From Thermogutta terrifontis (GTDB lineage: Bacteria > Planctomycetota > Planctomycetia > Pirellulales > Thermoguttaceae): a stretch of 64,000 bases of DNA. Location of the stretch: assembly GCF_002277955.1 (NCBI RefSeq), contig NZ_CP018477.1:4671206-4735205 (forward strand). The letters are read 5' to 3'. Under the pieces are notes generated by a model that was not told the DNA's origin, did no database searches, and was given only the letters and a program-made list of their open reading frames with translations. Shown here in pieces: positions 1 through 10,000 of this stretch; within the stretch, counting starts at the first letter, position 1; every line of letters begins with the position of its first letter. The translations under genes and the position numbers were made by a program.

Positions 1-1
1 G

Positions 2-832
2 AACGATCTGCCCAGCGAAGAAGATCATTACCAGGCGTACTGCGAAGTCGTCCGGATTATGGGTGATCGGCCGGTCACTATCCGCACGTTCGATCTGGGG
101 GCCGATAAAGTCCCGCTCCAACTGGGACTGGAAAAAGAAGCCAACCCCTGTCTGGGCTTGCGAAGTATACGTCTGGCGCTGCGGTATCTGCCCCTGTTTC
201 AAACACAGTTGCGAGCCATTCTGAGGGCCAGCGTGTGTGGTAACGTGCAGATCATGTTCCCCATGATCAGCACGCTGGCCGAGCTTCGCCAGGCCAAACT
301 CATGCTGGCGGAAGTGATGGAAGACCTGGCGGAGAGCCGGATTCCTTTCCGTCGGGACATTCCGCTGGGCATTATGGTGGAAGTTCCCTCCGTTGCCGTG
401 ACCATTGACCGGTTCCTGGACGAAGTGGACTTCATCAGTCTGGGAACGAACGATTTGATTCAATACACCCTTGCGGTGGACCGCACCAACCGCAATGTGG
501 TGAACATGTACAACGCCACTGAGCCCGCGGTGCTGCGGCTGATTCATCACGTGATCCAGGAGGCTTCGCGGAAAGGCGTGCCGGTCAGTTTGTGCGGCCA
601 GATGAGCAGTCATCCGCTCCACACCATGCTGCTCATTGGGCTGGGATTGCGGAAGTTCAGTGTGGCCGCCCATTCCATCCTTGAAATCAAGAAGGTCTGC
701 CGCAGCGTGACCGTCCAACAGTGTGAGGCCCTTGCGAAACGGGCTCTGGAAATGGATCATGCCCGCGATGTGCAGGCACTCCTTCGGGAGCAGTTGATCA
801 AGTTGATCCCGGCGTTCAGTCGGATCATGTGA
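2..832 (+). CDS. ptsI: Phosphoenolpyruvate-protein phosphotransferase (PTS enzyme I), C-terminal part
   Basis: The reading frame is open from the left edge, so the start lies outside the window; about 276 residues are present. They cover the PEP-binding TIM-barrel of PTS enzyme I. Visible family motifs are TIRTFDLGADK, the block EANPCLGLRSIR, IMFPMIS, LGIMVEVPS, and the signature FISLGTNDLIQYTLAVDRTN. The Cys in SLCGQMSS matches the active-site Cys of the family. Enzyme I takes phosphate from PEP in the cytosol and passes it to HPr. In planctomycetes this often serves regulation rather than sugar import, but nothing here decides that. It ends in ATGTGA just before an aldo/keto reductase gene on the same strand. 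Confidence 0.95.
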   Translation, partial: NDLPSEEDHYQAYCEVVRIMGDRPVTIRTFDLGADKVPLQLGLEKEANPCLGLRSIRLALRYLPLFQTQLRAILRASVCGNVQIMFPMISTLAELRQAKLMLAEVMEDLAESRIPFRRDIPLGIMVEVPSVAVTIDRFLDEVDFISLGTNDLIQYTLAVDRTNRNVVNMYNATEPAVLRLIHHVIQEASRKGVPVSLCGQMSSHPLHTMLLIGLGLRKFSVAAHSILEIKKVCRSVTVQQCEALAKRALEMDHARDVQALLREQLIKLIPAFSRIM

Positions 833-870
833 ACCTCATTCCTGAGTACGGCAACAGAACAGGTGGCGCT

Positions 871-1863
871 ATGAAGTCGCGATTGTTTCCTGCCTTGCAA
901 CGGGAAGTGTCGGAAATCGGATTGGGTACGTGGCAATTGGGCGGCACGGAATGGGGGGACGTGCCCGAGGAGGAGGCCCTCAACACATTGGCGGCTGCCG
1001 CAGAGGCGGGTATCACCTTCATTGATACGGCCGACATCTACGGCCTGGGCCGCAGTGAATCGCTCATCGGACGCTTCTTGAAAGGCCGACCAGATCGCGA
1101 CCGTTTCATTGTGGCCACCAAACTGGGAAGGCATCCCGAACCGGGTTGGCCCGCCAACTTCACCAGGGAAGTCGTCCGCCGCCACACAGAGGATTCCCTC
1201 CGTCGCCTGGGCGTGGATGTCATCGATCTGACGCAAACCCACAGCCTCCCCCTGGAGGTCATGCGCGATACAGGCATTTTCGACTATCTGCGCGAACTGC
1301 GGGACGAGGGCAAAATACGGGCATACGGTGCCAGCGTAGAAAGCATGGAAGAGGCCCTCTTCTGTCTCAATGTTGAGGGAATGGCCTCTCTCCAGATCAT
1401 CTTTAACATCTTTCGGCAGAAGCCCATCGATGTCCTTTTCGACGAGGCCCAGAAACGGGGTGTGGCGCTGATCATTCGTCTGCCGCTGGCCAGCGGATTG
1501 CTGGCAGGGAAATTCACTCGGGATACCCAATTCGCCCCCAACGACCATCGGTTCTTTAATCGTGATGGCGAGAAGTTCAATGTGGGGGAGACGTTTGCGG
1601 GCCTGCCCTTTGAAAAAGGTCTCGAACTCGTCGAGCACATTCGACCATGGGTGCCCTCGGGAATGACCATGGCCCAGATGGCCTTGCGGTGGTGCCTGGA
1701 TTTTGATGCCGTGACCACCGTTATTCCCGGGGCAAAGCGTCCCGACCAGGCACGGAGCAATGCCGCGGCCAGTGATTTGATGCCGCTTCCTCCCATCCTC
1801 CACAACAGGCTGGGCCGTTTCTATGAGGCCCAGGTCGCCGCGCACATTCGGGGCAAGTACTGA
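871..1863 (+). CDS. Aldo/keto reductase
   Basis: A cytosolic NADPH-dependent aldo/keto reductase of about 330 residues with no signal peptide. The catalytic tetrad is visible when counted from the ATG at 871: Asp52 and Tyr57 in FIDTADIYG, Lys84 in VATKLGR and His124 in QTHSLPLE. The N-terminal strand GLGTWQLGG is typical. The frame is open back to an ATG at 829 that overlaps the ptsI stop, but the family fold begins at 871, where AGGTGG lies just upstream. The substrate cannot be inferred. The gene is close behind ptsI and may be co-transcribed. Confidence 0.9.
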   Translation: MKSRLFPALQREVSEIGLGTWQLGGTEWGDVPEEEALNTLAAAAEAGITFIDTADIYGLGRSESLIGRFLKGRPDRDRFIVATKLGRHPEPGWPANFTREVVRRHTEDSLRRLGVDVIDLTQTHSLPLEVMRDTGIFDYLRELRDEGKIRAYGASVESMEEALFCLNVEGMASLQIIFNIFRQKPIDVLFDEAQKRGVALIIRLPLASGLLAGKFTRDTQFAPNDHRFFNRDGEKFNVGETFAGLPFEKGLELVEHIRPWVPSGMTMAQMALRWCLDFDAVTTVIPGAKRPDQARSNAAASDLMPLPPILHNRLGRFYEAQVAAHIRGKY

Positions 1864-2141
1864 TATCACTTTTGCCGGTCACCTCGGCTCCGTCCAAGCA
1901 ATCAGCAGAAGCTTTTTTGACGCGGCGTGGTCCCCGGGGACACTGCAGTGAGTAGGTCCTCTTTTTGCGCTCCAGCGAAGCCGGATAAGATATGTAAACA
2001 GGTTGTTTGGAAGCGGCACGTAATTCACGGGGTGTACGAAGGACTCGGTGCGCCGCCTGGGTGAGGCCTTGACCGCGGGCTGACTCAATTATCGACCGGG
2101 CGAGGTTCCCTCCAACCTCGTGATGAAGGAGTTCGCGAGCG
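1864..2141. other. Intergenic region upstream of the TPR/ExbBD cluster
   Basis: These 278 bases hold no convincing gene or RNA. An AAGGAG Shine-Dalgarno lies a few bases before the ATG at 2142. Promoter elements for the downstream cluster probably lie here, but none is clear enough to mark. Confidence 0.4.
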
Positions 2142-5100
2142 ATGAACCGTGGTGATCGACGGGTGATCTCGTCGCTTCTGGGAATGGTGCTGGCATTTGC
2201 CTGCCTGGCAACTGTTTCTCGTCTGTCGGCCGAGGAAACAAACGCCGAAGCAACACGGGACTACAACGCCGCGGCGAAGCTCCACAATCTATCCTCGTGG
2301 GACCTGGCGGCCGAGCAGTGGCGCGCATTCATTGCCAAACATCCTGCGGACCCCCGCGTGCCAAAGGCTCTCCATTATCTCGGCGTCTGCCTGTTCAATC
2401 AAAAACAGTATGAAGCGGCGGCCCAGGCCTTCCAACAATCCATCCAAAAGGGAGTGGAAGAAAACTTTCGGGAATTGTCGGCGGTTTATCGGGGGATGGC
2501 CCTGTTTGAGGCTGCCCGACAACAGAAGCCGGAGTTGTACTCCGCAGCCCGTACCGCCTTGGAAGAATACCTGCGGACCTATCCCAATGGCAGTCAGCGG
2601 CCGCAAGCCCAGTACTATCTCGCGGAAACGCTCTATTTTCAGGGGCAGAAGGACCAGGCCGCCCAGGCCTACCGCCGATTCCTCCAATCGTTTCCCGATG
2701 ATGGGCGTGTGCCCGACGTGCTGTTCGCCCTCGCGGTATGTGAAGAGGAACTCGGCAACAGGCAGGCCGCGCTGAAAAACTACCAGACGTTCACGGAAAG
2801 GTATCCACAGCACCCCAAAGTCAATGAAGCCCTCTACCGAATCGGCGAGTTGCAGTATTCAGCGGGGGATTTTGAACAAGCGGAGCTGTTCTTTCACAAG
2901 GCCGGAGCGGATTCCCGATTTGCCGATGCCGATCTGGCGGTCATTCGCTCGGGCGACGCACTGGTTCAGTTGAAACGTTATGACGAAGCAGCCCAGCAGT
3001 ACGCAAGCGTTGAAAAACGATTCCCCAATTCACCGCATATTGCACGGGCTAACTTGGGTGCCGCAAAGTGCCTCTACTTTGCCAATCGTTACAACGAGGC
3101 CCTGCCTCTTCTGGTTCGCGCTATGCAGGCGCCCGATGTGCGGGCGGAGGCCATCCACTGGGCAGCCCGGTGCCATCTTAAACTCGGCCAACCCCAGCAG
3201 GTGCTGGATTTAATTGGTCCAGAAACCATTAAGAGTGCCGCCCCCCCATGGAACGTGACGCTCCAGCTCGATCGGGCCGATTCCCTGTACGAAATCCCCG
3301 ATAAGCGAGAGGATGCCGTCAAGGAATACGCGCAGGCGGCCGCCATGGCGACCGATGCGGCCCTGAAAGGGGAGGCACTTTACGCTGCAGCGCACACGGC
3401 GCTGGGACTAGGCCAGATTGGCGTAGCGCGACAGTACGCGGAACAGTTTCGCAAAGAAATTTCGGATCACGTGCTGAGTCCGGATGTGGAGCATATTCTG
3501 GCGGAATGCGAATTCGCTGAGAATCACTACGATTCGGCCGCCCAGATGTTTGATGAGCTTGCCAAAAAATATCCCAAAAATCCGCAAGTAGGCTCGTGGC
3601 GTGTCCGTCAGCTCACGGCTCTGCAAATGGCGGGCAAGCATGATGCGGTCGTGAAGCTCGGTCAGACGCTGGCCGATGCCGTGCCCCAACCGGACGATCA
3701 GGCAGCGATCCTCACCCTCGTGGGGGCCAGCCAACTGGAGCTCGGTAACCCCAAAGCAGCTCAGGAAGCGTTGCTTCTGGCGCTCAGCCGCAGCGCCAAA
3801 GGCCCATCCGCAGACCGCGCGATGCTTCTTCTGGCCTGGGCATACCACAAACAGGGACGCACGGCTGACGCACGAACGGTGGTTGAACGAATGATCAAGG
3901 ATTTCCCCCAGAGCACGCTGCTGGACCGGGCTTACCACGCGCTGGGAAAGTACTGCGCAGCCCTCCAGGATTACGCATCGGCCGAATCCGCCTACCGGCA
4001 GGTCCTTCGGCAGTTTCCCGAAAGCTCCCGTGTCCCGGCAACAATGTGTGAATTGGCCCAAACACTCCTGAAAAACAACAACCCCACAGAAGCCGAACAG
4101 CTCCTTAACGATCTACTCCAAAAGTACGCAAACCATCCCCTTGCACCCTGGGCGCGATATCTCCTGGGAACGCTCTACTACGAGCAGCAGCAATTTGATC
4201 GTGCGTCGCAGATGATTGACCAGGCCCTCAAGGGAGGATTGACGGGTAACGAACGGTCCGCCGCGCTTTATACGCAGGGGCTCATTTTGATCGATAGAAA
4301 GCAATACGATCAGGCGGCGACGATCTTTAAACAAATCCTCGACGACAACCCCCAGTATCCAGAGGTGGACAAAGTTCTCTACCAGTGGGCCTGGGCAGAA
4401 AAACTGGCCGGTAAAGAAAAAGAAGCCATTGCTTTATTCCAGCGGCTCATCGATACTGCGGCAGAAAGTCCCCATCGCCCCGAGGCCGAATATCACGTGG
4501 CCAGCTATCTCTATTCACAGGGACGTTATTCCGAGGCGGCCACGCTTTATCACCACTGTTATAAATCAGCCCGTGATCCTGATCTGATTGAAAAGTCCGT
4601 GCACCGGTTAGGCTGGTGCTTCTTCAAACTGGGACAATACGAGAATGCTGCCCAAACGTTTGCTTACCAGAAATCCGCTTATCCTCAAGGATCGTTAGTC
4701 GCGGATGCCATTTTTATGGAAGCAGAATCGCTCTTCATGCAGAACAAATTCAAGGAGGCACTCCAACTTTACGAGTCGCTGTCTCCGCTGGAGTCTCCAG
4801 ATTACGAGGTTCTGCGGCTTCTTCACGCGGGCCAGTCGGCCGGACAAATAAAACAACCCGACCGCGCCCTGCAGTATTATCAGCAGGTGGTGGCCAGGTT
4901 TCCCACCACGCCGGAGGCCATCCAGGCCCACTTTGAAACAGGCATGATCCACTACGAGCGCGGTGAACTGGATACGGCTTTAAGAATGTTTGAAAAGGTT
5001 TTGGAGGACGCCAAGCAGGTTCCCGACGAAACAGCGGCCAGAGCGCAGTTTATGCTCGGCGAGATCGCCATGCAGCAAAAAAAATACGACGATGCGGTGA

Positions 5101-5303
5101 AATACTTTTTCCGCGTGGCCTATGGCTATCGCCTGCCGCAGTGGCAGGCGGCCGCCTTATTTGAAGCGGCCCGTTGCTTTGAAACACTGCAAAGACCCGA
5201 GCAGGCTGCGAAACTCTATCAGGAATTGATCGACAACTTCCCGGAAAGCGATCGCATCGCTGATGCCAGGACAAAATTACAACTTCTGCAAAAACAACAG
5301 TAA
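2142..5303 (+). CDS. Large tetratricopeptide-repeat protein, exported
   Basis: A 1053-residue protein with an N-terminal signal sequence (hydrophobic stretch SLLGMVLAFACLATVSRLSA, roughly residues 10-30) followed by TPR units over almost its whole length. Typical units read AQYYLAETLYFQGQKDQAA and ALYRIGELQYSAGDFEQAE, with a Pro-containing turn such as RYPQHPKVNEALY. The pattern resembles the periplasmic YbgF/CpoB type of TPR protein linked to Tol-like systems, but is much longer. It is the first gene of a same-strand cluster with ExbB, ExbD and a cyclase-domain membrane protein, so it probably acts as a periplasmic scaffold for that energised complex (inference). No enzyme domain is visible. 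Confidence 0.85.
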   Translation: MNRGDRRVISSLLGMVLAFACLATVSRLSAEETNAEATRDYNAAAKLHNLSSWDLAAEQWRAFIAKHPADPRVPKALHYLGVCLFNQKQYEAAAQAFQQSIQKGVEENFRELSAVYRGMALFEAARQQKPELYSAARTALEEYLRTYPNGSQRPQAQYYLAETLYFQGQKDQAAQAYRRFLQSFPDDGRVPDVLFALAVCEEELGNRQAALKNYQTFTERYPQHPKVNEALYRIGELQYSAGDFEQAELFFHKAGADSRFADADLAVIRSGDALVQLKRYDEAAQQYASVEKRFPNSPHIARANLGAAKCLYFANRYNEALPLLVRAMQAPDVRAEAIHWAARCHLKLGQPQQVLDLIGPETIKSAAPPWNVTLQLDRADSLYEIPDKREDAVKEYAQAAAMATDAALKGEALYAAAHTALGLGQIGVARQYAEQFRKEISDHVLSPDVEHILAECEFAENHYDSAAQMFDELAKKYPKNPQVGSWRVRQLTALQMAGKHDAVVKLGQTLADAVPQPDDQAAILTLVGASQLELGNPKAAQEALLLALSRSAKGPSADRAMLLLAWAYHKQGRTADARTVVERMIKDFPQSTLLDRAYHALGKYCAALQDYASAESAYRQVLRQFPESSRVPATMCELAQTLLKNNNPTEAEQLLNDLLQKYANHPLAPWARYLLGTLYYEQQQFDRASQMIDQALKGGLTGNERSAALYTQGLILIDRKQYDQAATIFKQILDDNPQYPEVDKVLYQWAWAEKLAGKEKEAIALFQRLIDTAAESPHRPEAEYHVASYLYSQGRYSEAATLYHHCYKSARDPDLIEKSVHRLGWCFFKLGQYENAAQTFAYQKSAYPQGSLVADAIFMEAESLFMQNKFKEALQLYESLSPLESPDYEVLRLLHAGQSAGQIKQPDRALQYYQQVVARFPTTPEAIQAHFETGMIHYERGELDTALRMFEKVLEDAKQVPDETAARAQFMLGEIAMQQKKYDDAVKYFFRVAYGYRLPQWQAAALFEAARCFETLQRPEQAAKLYQELIDNFPESDRIADARTKLQLLQKQQ

Positions 5304-5351
5304 GTGTGTTAATAGCAGGAACGTCTTTCCATCAATGCCGTAATATTTTTA

Positions 5352-5380
5352 TTGAATCTGCGTGATCGGACCAGTATCTT
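5352..5380 (+). promoter_or_regulatory. Candidate sigma70-type promoter before exbB
   Basis: TTGAAT (5352-5357), a 17-base spacer and TATCTT (5375-5380) lie in an AT-rich stretch of the 235-base gap before the ExbB gene. The match is reasonable but was found by eye only. Confidence 0.35.
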
Positions 5381-5538
5381 ACAGACTATCATTCAAATTA
5401 AATAACCATCGATTATGTTAAGATATTTGCGCAAAGGCACGAAGGGGCGAGCAACCGCAGCAGCACACCGTCACAATGGCAGGCCGGACCGAAATACGAC
5501 AGACGAGAATGGCGTTTCTCGAGTGAGAGATCCATGCA

Positions 5539-6576
5539 ATGAAAGCACTCCCTCTTATTAAACCGTGGTTGGCACCGCGATTACTGGTCGTTGTGGTCGG
5601 TGTCATTGCGGCGGGGGCCGCCCTGAGCGTTGCTTGCCGGGCGGAGGTGCCCGTCCCCACTACCTCCCCACCTGCTCCATCGAGTGTGGCCCCCCAAGCC
5701 ACCGCGGGCGGTGGCCCTGCCAGCTTGGAGGAAGCGGATCGCAAGGCCGAGGAGGCCCTGGCGGCTCCACCCGCCACACAGTCGGACCAGCAGGAAAGCG
5801 CTGGCAAGCCGGGGACGATCCCGCAAATCAATGTGCTCGATCTGGCTTTCCGCGGCGGCGTGCTGATGATTCCCATCACGCTGATGTCGATCCTGACGGT
5901 CATCTTCGGGCTGGAACGAGCTTTGGGACTGCGGCGGCGGAAAGTGGTTCCCGCGGGCCTCATCCGCGGACTTGGACAGCTAGTGGAAGATAAGCGTGGG
6001 TTTGATCCGCGGGGGGCCTATCGGCTGGCCCAGCGGTATCCGTCTTCGGCCGGCAATGTCCTTAAGGCGATGCTGGTCAAGGTCGGCCGACCGCTTCCAG
6101 AAATTGAACAGGCCATGAAAGAAGCCACCGAGCGAGAGGCGGATCGCCTTTACAGTAATGTGCGTTTCCTCACGCTCTCGGCAGCCGTCACCCCGCTTTT
6201 GGGACTGCTGGGAACGGTCCAGGGAATGATCCAGGCGTTCTTTGTCACTTCGCATCTCCCTACCGGCGCCGATCGAGCAGAGATGCTGGCGCAGGGGATT
6301 TACACGGCCCTGGTGACGACGTTTGCGGGACTGTGTGTGGCCATTCCGGCCTCGGTACTGGCACACTACTTCGAGGGACGAATTCAGAAGCTCTTGCGTG
6401 AGCTGGATGAATCGCTGCTGGGGCTTTTGCCCCAGTTTGAACGCTTTGAAGGCCGCCTGCGGATGGGGCGAGAGCAAATTTCCACGCCCGATCTCCTGGC
6501 CACCGCGGGTTTGCAGCGTGAGAGCCCGCAACCACCACCCCCACCCAGCCCCGCTGAGACGGGAGCCATGCCATGA
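5539..6576 (+). CDS. exbB: MotA/TolQ/ExbB proton channel family protein
   Basis: Inner-membrane stator subunit of an ExbB/TolQ-type proton channel, 345 residues. After an N-terminal hydrophobic segment (about 14-34) there is a Pro/Ala-rich linker. Membrane segments of the core follow at about 107-127 (GGVLMIPITLMSILTVIFGL), 211-235 (LTLSAAVTPLLGLLGTVQGM) and 253-278 (GIYTALVTTFAGLCVAIPAS). The last two carry the conserved family motifs. Its stop overlaps the start of the ExbD gene by 4 bases, so the two are translationally coupled. The extended N-terminus compared with enterobacterial ExbB is common in planctomycetes. Confidence 0.93.
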   Translation: MKALPLIKPWLAPRLLVVVVGVIAAGAALSVACRAEVPVPTTSPPAPSSVAPQATAGGGPASLEEADRKAEEALAAPPATQSDQQESAGKPGTIPQINVLDLAFRGGVLMIPITLMSILTVIFGLERALGLRRRKVVPAGLIRGLGQLVEDKRGFDPRGAYRLAQRYPSSAGNVLKAMLVKVGRPLPEIEQAMKEATEREADRLYSNVRFLTLSAAVTPLLGLLGTVQGMIQAFFVTSHLPTGADRAEMLAQGIYTALVTTFAGLCVAIPASVLAHYFEGRIQKLLRELDESLLGLLPQFERFEGRLRMGREQISTPDLLATAGLQRESPQPPPPPSPAETGAMP

Positions 6577-7019
6577 GTATCCTGATTCGCAACAAAAGCC
6601 GCGCTCTGGAGTCACTCACGATGACTCCCCTCATCGATGTGGTGTTTAATCTGCTGATATTCTTTCTTATTGCCAGTAAATTTGCGGAGGAGGAACGGGA
6701 ACTGCCGGTACGGCTCCCCGATGCCAGTGAAGCCCAACCACTTCTCAGCAAGCCGAGGGAGCTTTTTATCAACATTGACGAAAACGGTCGATATTACGTG
6801 GGGGGCAAACTGCTCAGACTGAACGAACTGGAGAAATTGCTCCTGGAGGCCTGGTCCGCCAACCCCAGCAGAACGACGGTCATCATCCGGGCGGACGAAC
6901 GCTGCCGTCTGCAACCCGTTGTCTCGGCAATCAATGCGTGCAAGAAAGCCCATATTACAGACTACCGCCTGGCGACGCGGAAGACAGGGCCGCCGAGTGA
7001 AGGTGCTAACTCCCCTTAA
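6573..7019 (+). CDS. exbD: ExbD/TolR family biopolymer transport protein
   Basis: A 148-residue partner of the preceding ExbB. The single membrane segment MTPLIDVVFNLLIFFLIASK (about 17-36) contains the conserved, protonatable Asp22 of ExbD/TolR. The rest is a periplasmic domain with the family pattern of a strand LFINIDENGRYYV followed by helices and VIIRADER. It overlaps exbB by four bases. With ExbB it should turn proton-motive force into movement of an envelope partner, probably the TPR protein or the following large membrane protein. Confidence 0.93.
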   Translation: MSILIRNKSRALESLTMTPLIDVVFNLLIFFLIASKFAEEERELPVRLPDASEAQPLLSKPRELFINIDENGRYYVGGKLLRLNELEKLLLEAWSANPSRTTVIIRADERCRLQPVVSAINACKKAHITDYRLATRKTGPPSEGANSP

Positions 7020-7070
7020 CGGAGCGGGAAGGAGGTCCGTACTCAGCAGTGCGAGGGAAGGCCTCGTCAC

Positions 7071-10000
7071 ATGGCCGACTTGAAAAGTCCCCCATCTCGT
7101 GGCAAACGAACTGTCATCCGGCGTTTCGTCCCGGAGCGGCTGGCCGATTTTGATGAGCAGGTCTGGCCGGTCAATATCGCCATACTCGTCTTCGCCGGAT
7201 TCGTCACGGGAATCGTGCTGGCTACCACGCCCGACTTTTTCGATCCCCGTCCGCTATATAACGGCTTGGTCCGGTTGGGAATCATCGCTGGGCTGGTGCT
7301 GTTGTTGCTCTGGAGTACAGCTCACGTTCGGGCACCGACGGCTCGCCGCATCCAGTTCTGCGTGGTACTCAGTCTTTTCCTGCATCTCCTAGTCGCCGTT
7401 CTTTTACGGGAGCAGTACCTCAAATTGATTGCGTTCATCCGCGAGAATTCGTTACCGGCAGAGTCGGAAACCGAAGAAACGATCACCTTGCCCGAGTATG
7501 GAATCGACTCGGTTGAAGAGGCGAACCAGCTTTCGGAATACACCCGGCCGGTGCAGGCACTTCCCAGGGACAACGTTGCTGCCGACCAGTTGATCGATCG
7601 ACCACGACCGGGTTCCCCGGCTCCTTTGTCAGCACCGCAGGAGATGCCGGATTTGTCCAGGGAACAATCCTCGCCGCTTGTGCCACCGCGAGCCGAGGAA
7701 ACTGTGCGTGAACAATCCTCCGATTCGGAGCTTTCGGCTCCGCGTCGGACGCTGCCCGCCCCTGGTGAAATCACCCACCTTGCGCCGCTGGATGCGCCCC
7801 CGGAAAGGTCCTCGGTTGAGCCGGAGGTCAGTCCGCGTGACCAGGTGCAGCGGGAACAAGCAGCGGCGACATTGAAACGGCCGGAAGAGGCTCCCGACCA
7901 AAGCACCAACCCGCAGGTCAGTCTGCCGGCGCGCGTCACCGCCGAGCGTATGCCGGCGACTTCCCCGCCCCTCTCGCGTCCGCAGCAAAGGGAGGTTTCC
8001 CGCGAACAATTGCTGGCGAGTCAGTCGCCGTCCATTACGGTGCCGGAACCTCAGGGAACCTCGTCGCCTGGTGAACTCCGATCGTCGGAAATTGTGCCCC
8101 GGCGGAGTCAAACCGTAGCCGCCCCCGCCCAAGCTTCCGGCGAGCCCCAGCCCGTCACACCAGCGGAGTTGGCGGTGATCCACCCAGCACCGCGTCCGGA
8201 AAGAATGACGCGTCCCGAAATGGCCGTCGGCCCAGTGGGAACACGACAAACCGCACGCAGCGGCCTCGAGACGTCCTCAATCGCGGGCATCGGGGAAAAT
8301 GCTGAGTTACAATCGATCCCGCAGACGGCTGGCGCTCCGCGTCTTGCCCGGTCTCCGGAAGAACCTGCAATCGGTGGCCCTGCCCGAGAGCGAACCACGA
8401 TTTCGTCCCCCGCGACGGCCGGTTCAATGGGCAACATTACAGACATCGTGAACGCCGCCCCAGCGGGGATGGCAGCTTCCCGGCGACCGCGGTCTGGTGA
8501 TTCCTCAGACTTCATGGGAGTGACAGGAACGGGAGAGCCTGGAGCAAGCTCCCCGCGTCAAGGGCCGCCTGGGGAAATTCTCGGGTCGGTGGCCGCACTC
8601 ACGCCCACGGAACCACAACCCAGTGGCGCGGGGGGAAGCAATCTCCGTGGGGCAGCGACTCGCCTGGAACCGCGCGCGACTGGGATCGGACCTGCTCCGA
8701 TCTCCGTTGGGCTGGCGCGGCAGGAACCAGGAGTGGGCAGCTCGGGAAGCGGTGAAACCGGGGGTGGGCTGGCTTCCGAGCTTACCGGCGGAATGGGGCT
8801 GGCAAGCAGTGGTCCGGCACGGGGGCTGGGCGCGGCACGAGAGGAAGGTGGGGCGGAAGGGCAGGCCTTTTCGATGGGGAACACTCGGCCGGGCAATCGA
8901 GGTTTGGGCGAAGCCAGTAGTCCACTGATTGCCAATCAGGCAGCTCTGGAAGGAACTGTGTCAGGAACTTCGGCAGGGCCAACGGCGGGGGGCACTCCCA
9001 GCGACCGTCCCTCGGCAACGGCATTGACCTATGGACGCGGAACATCACGACAGGCCCTGCCGTCACTGGCGGGTTTTGGAAGTGGATCGAGCGCCCCCGC
9101 CGGGACTTCAGATCTGGCGGGGATGAAAGGAGACACGGTGCCGAGCGTCTCCGGCAGCCTTCCGCCTCGGTTGTTTGATCGGACGGCGGCTGGGGGAAAT
9201 TGGGGTTCCAGCGGTAATCCGGGAGGGTCCGTGCGAAGCTCGGCGACTCTCCGCGGACAGGACAACGCACCGTACATCACCTCACAGGCACCTATCGCCG
9301 CGGAAACGGGGGGAACCGGCCAGGCCGGTCAATCTCTTGCGCGTGCAGAGATTGGGCGACAGGCGGGGGATGAACCACGTCGGGTGGTCGAGCTGCCGCC
9401 TCTGACCGCAGGGGCAGGCCGCGGCGGTTCTCCCAGTGGGGATCTGCTGAATGATGGGCTGACTTTACCGGTACGACGCGGTGGCGGTGAAATGTCCCGG
9501 CCTGAAATTGTCGGCCCGGGCGGGGCAAGACTCGCCTCGCGGTCCGCTCTGGGTGTGGCTTCGCCCGAGGTTCTCCGTGGGGCGGCGGAAACTGAACCCG
9601 CCGAAGCATTCGCCCAGCGCAATCCCGAAATCCGTGGTGCTCGCGCCATGGAGTTCGGCGGCAGTTCGGAGACCGAGCGAGCGGTGGAAAAAGGTCTTGA
9701 ATTTCTCGCTCGCATTCAGTTCCCCGATGGGCACTGGAGCTTGCACCGCCTGCCGGACCATGTCCCCGATCCGCAAAAGACATTTCACACAGGAACCATG
9801 CACGGGGACACGGCCGCCACTGGTTTGGCGTTGCTGGCCTTTCTGGGCGCCGGGTACACCCATCAGGGATCCCGCTATCGAGACACGGTGGGTCGCGCGC
9901 TCCGCTGGCTTGTGGAAAATCAGTCGTCGGACGGTCGATTCTTCCGCGATCAAACCGACTCCAATCTGTACACTCGATTTTACGGGCATGGGCTGGCGAC

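Noticed and set aside
757-1869. 370-residue open frame on the minus strand across the aldo/keto reductase
   Set aside because: Antisense shadow; the plus-strand gene has the full catalytic tetrad.
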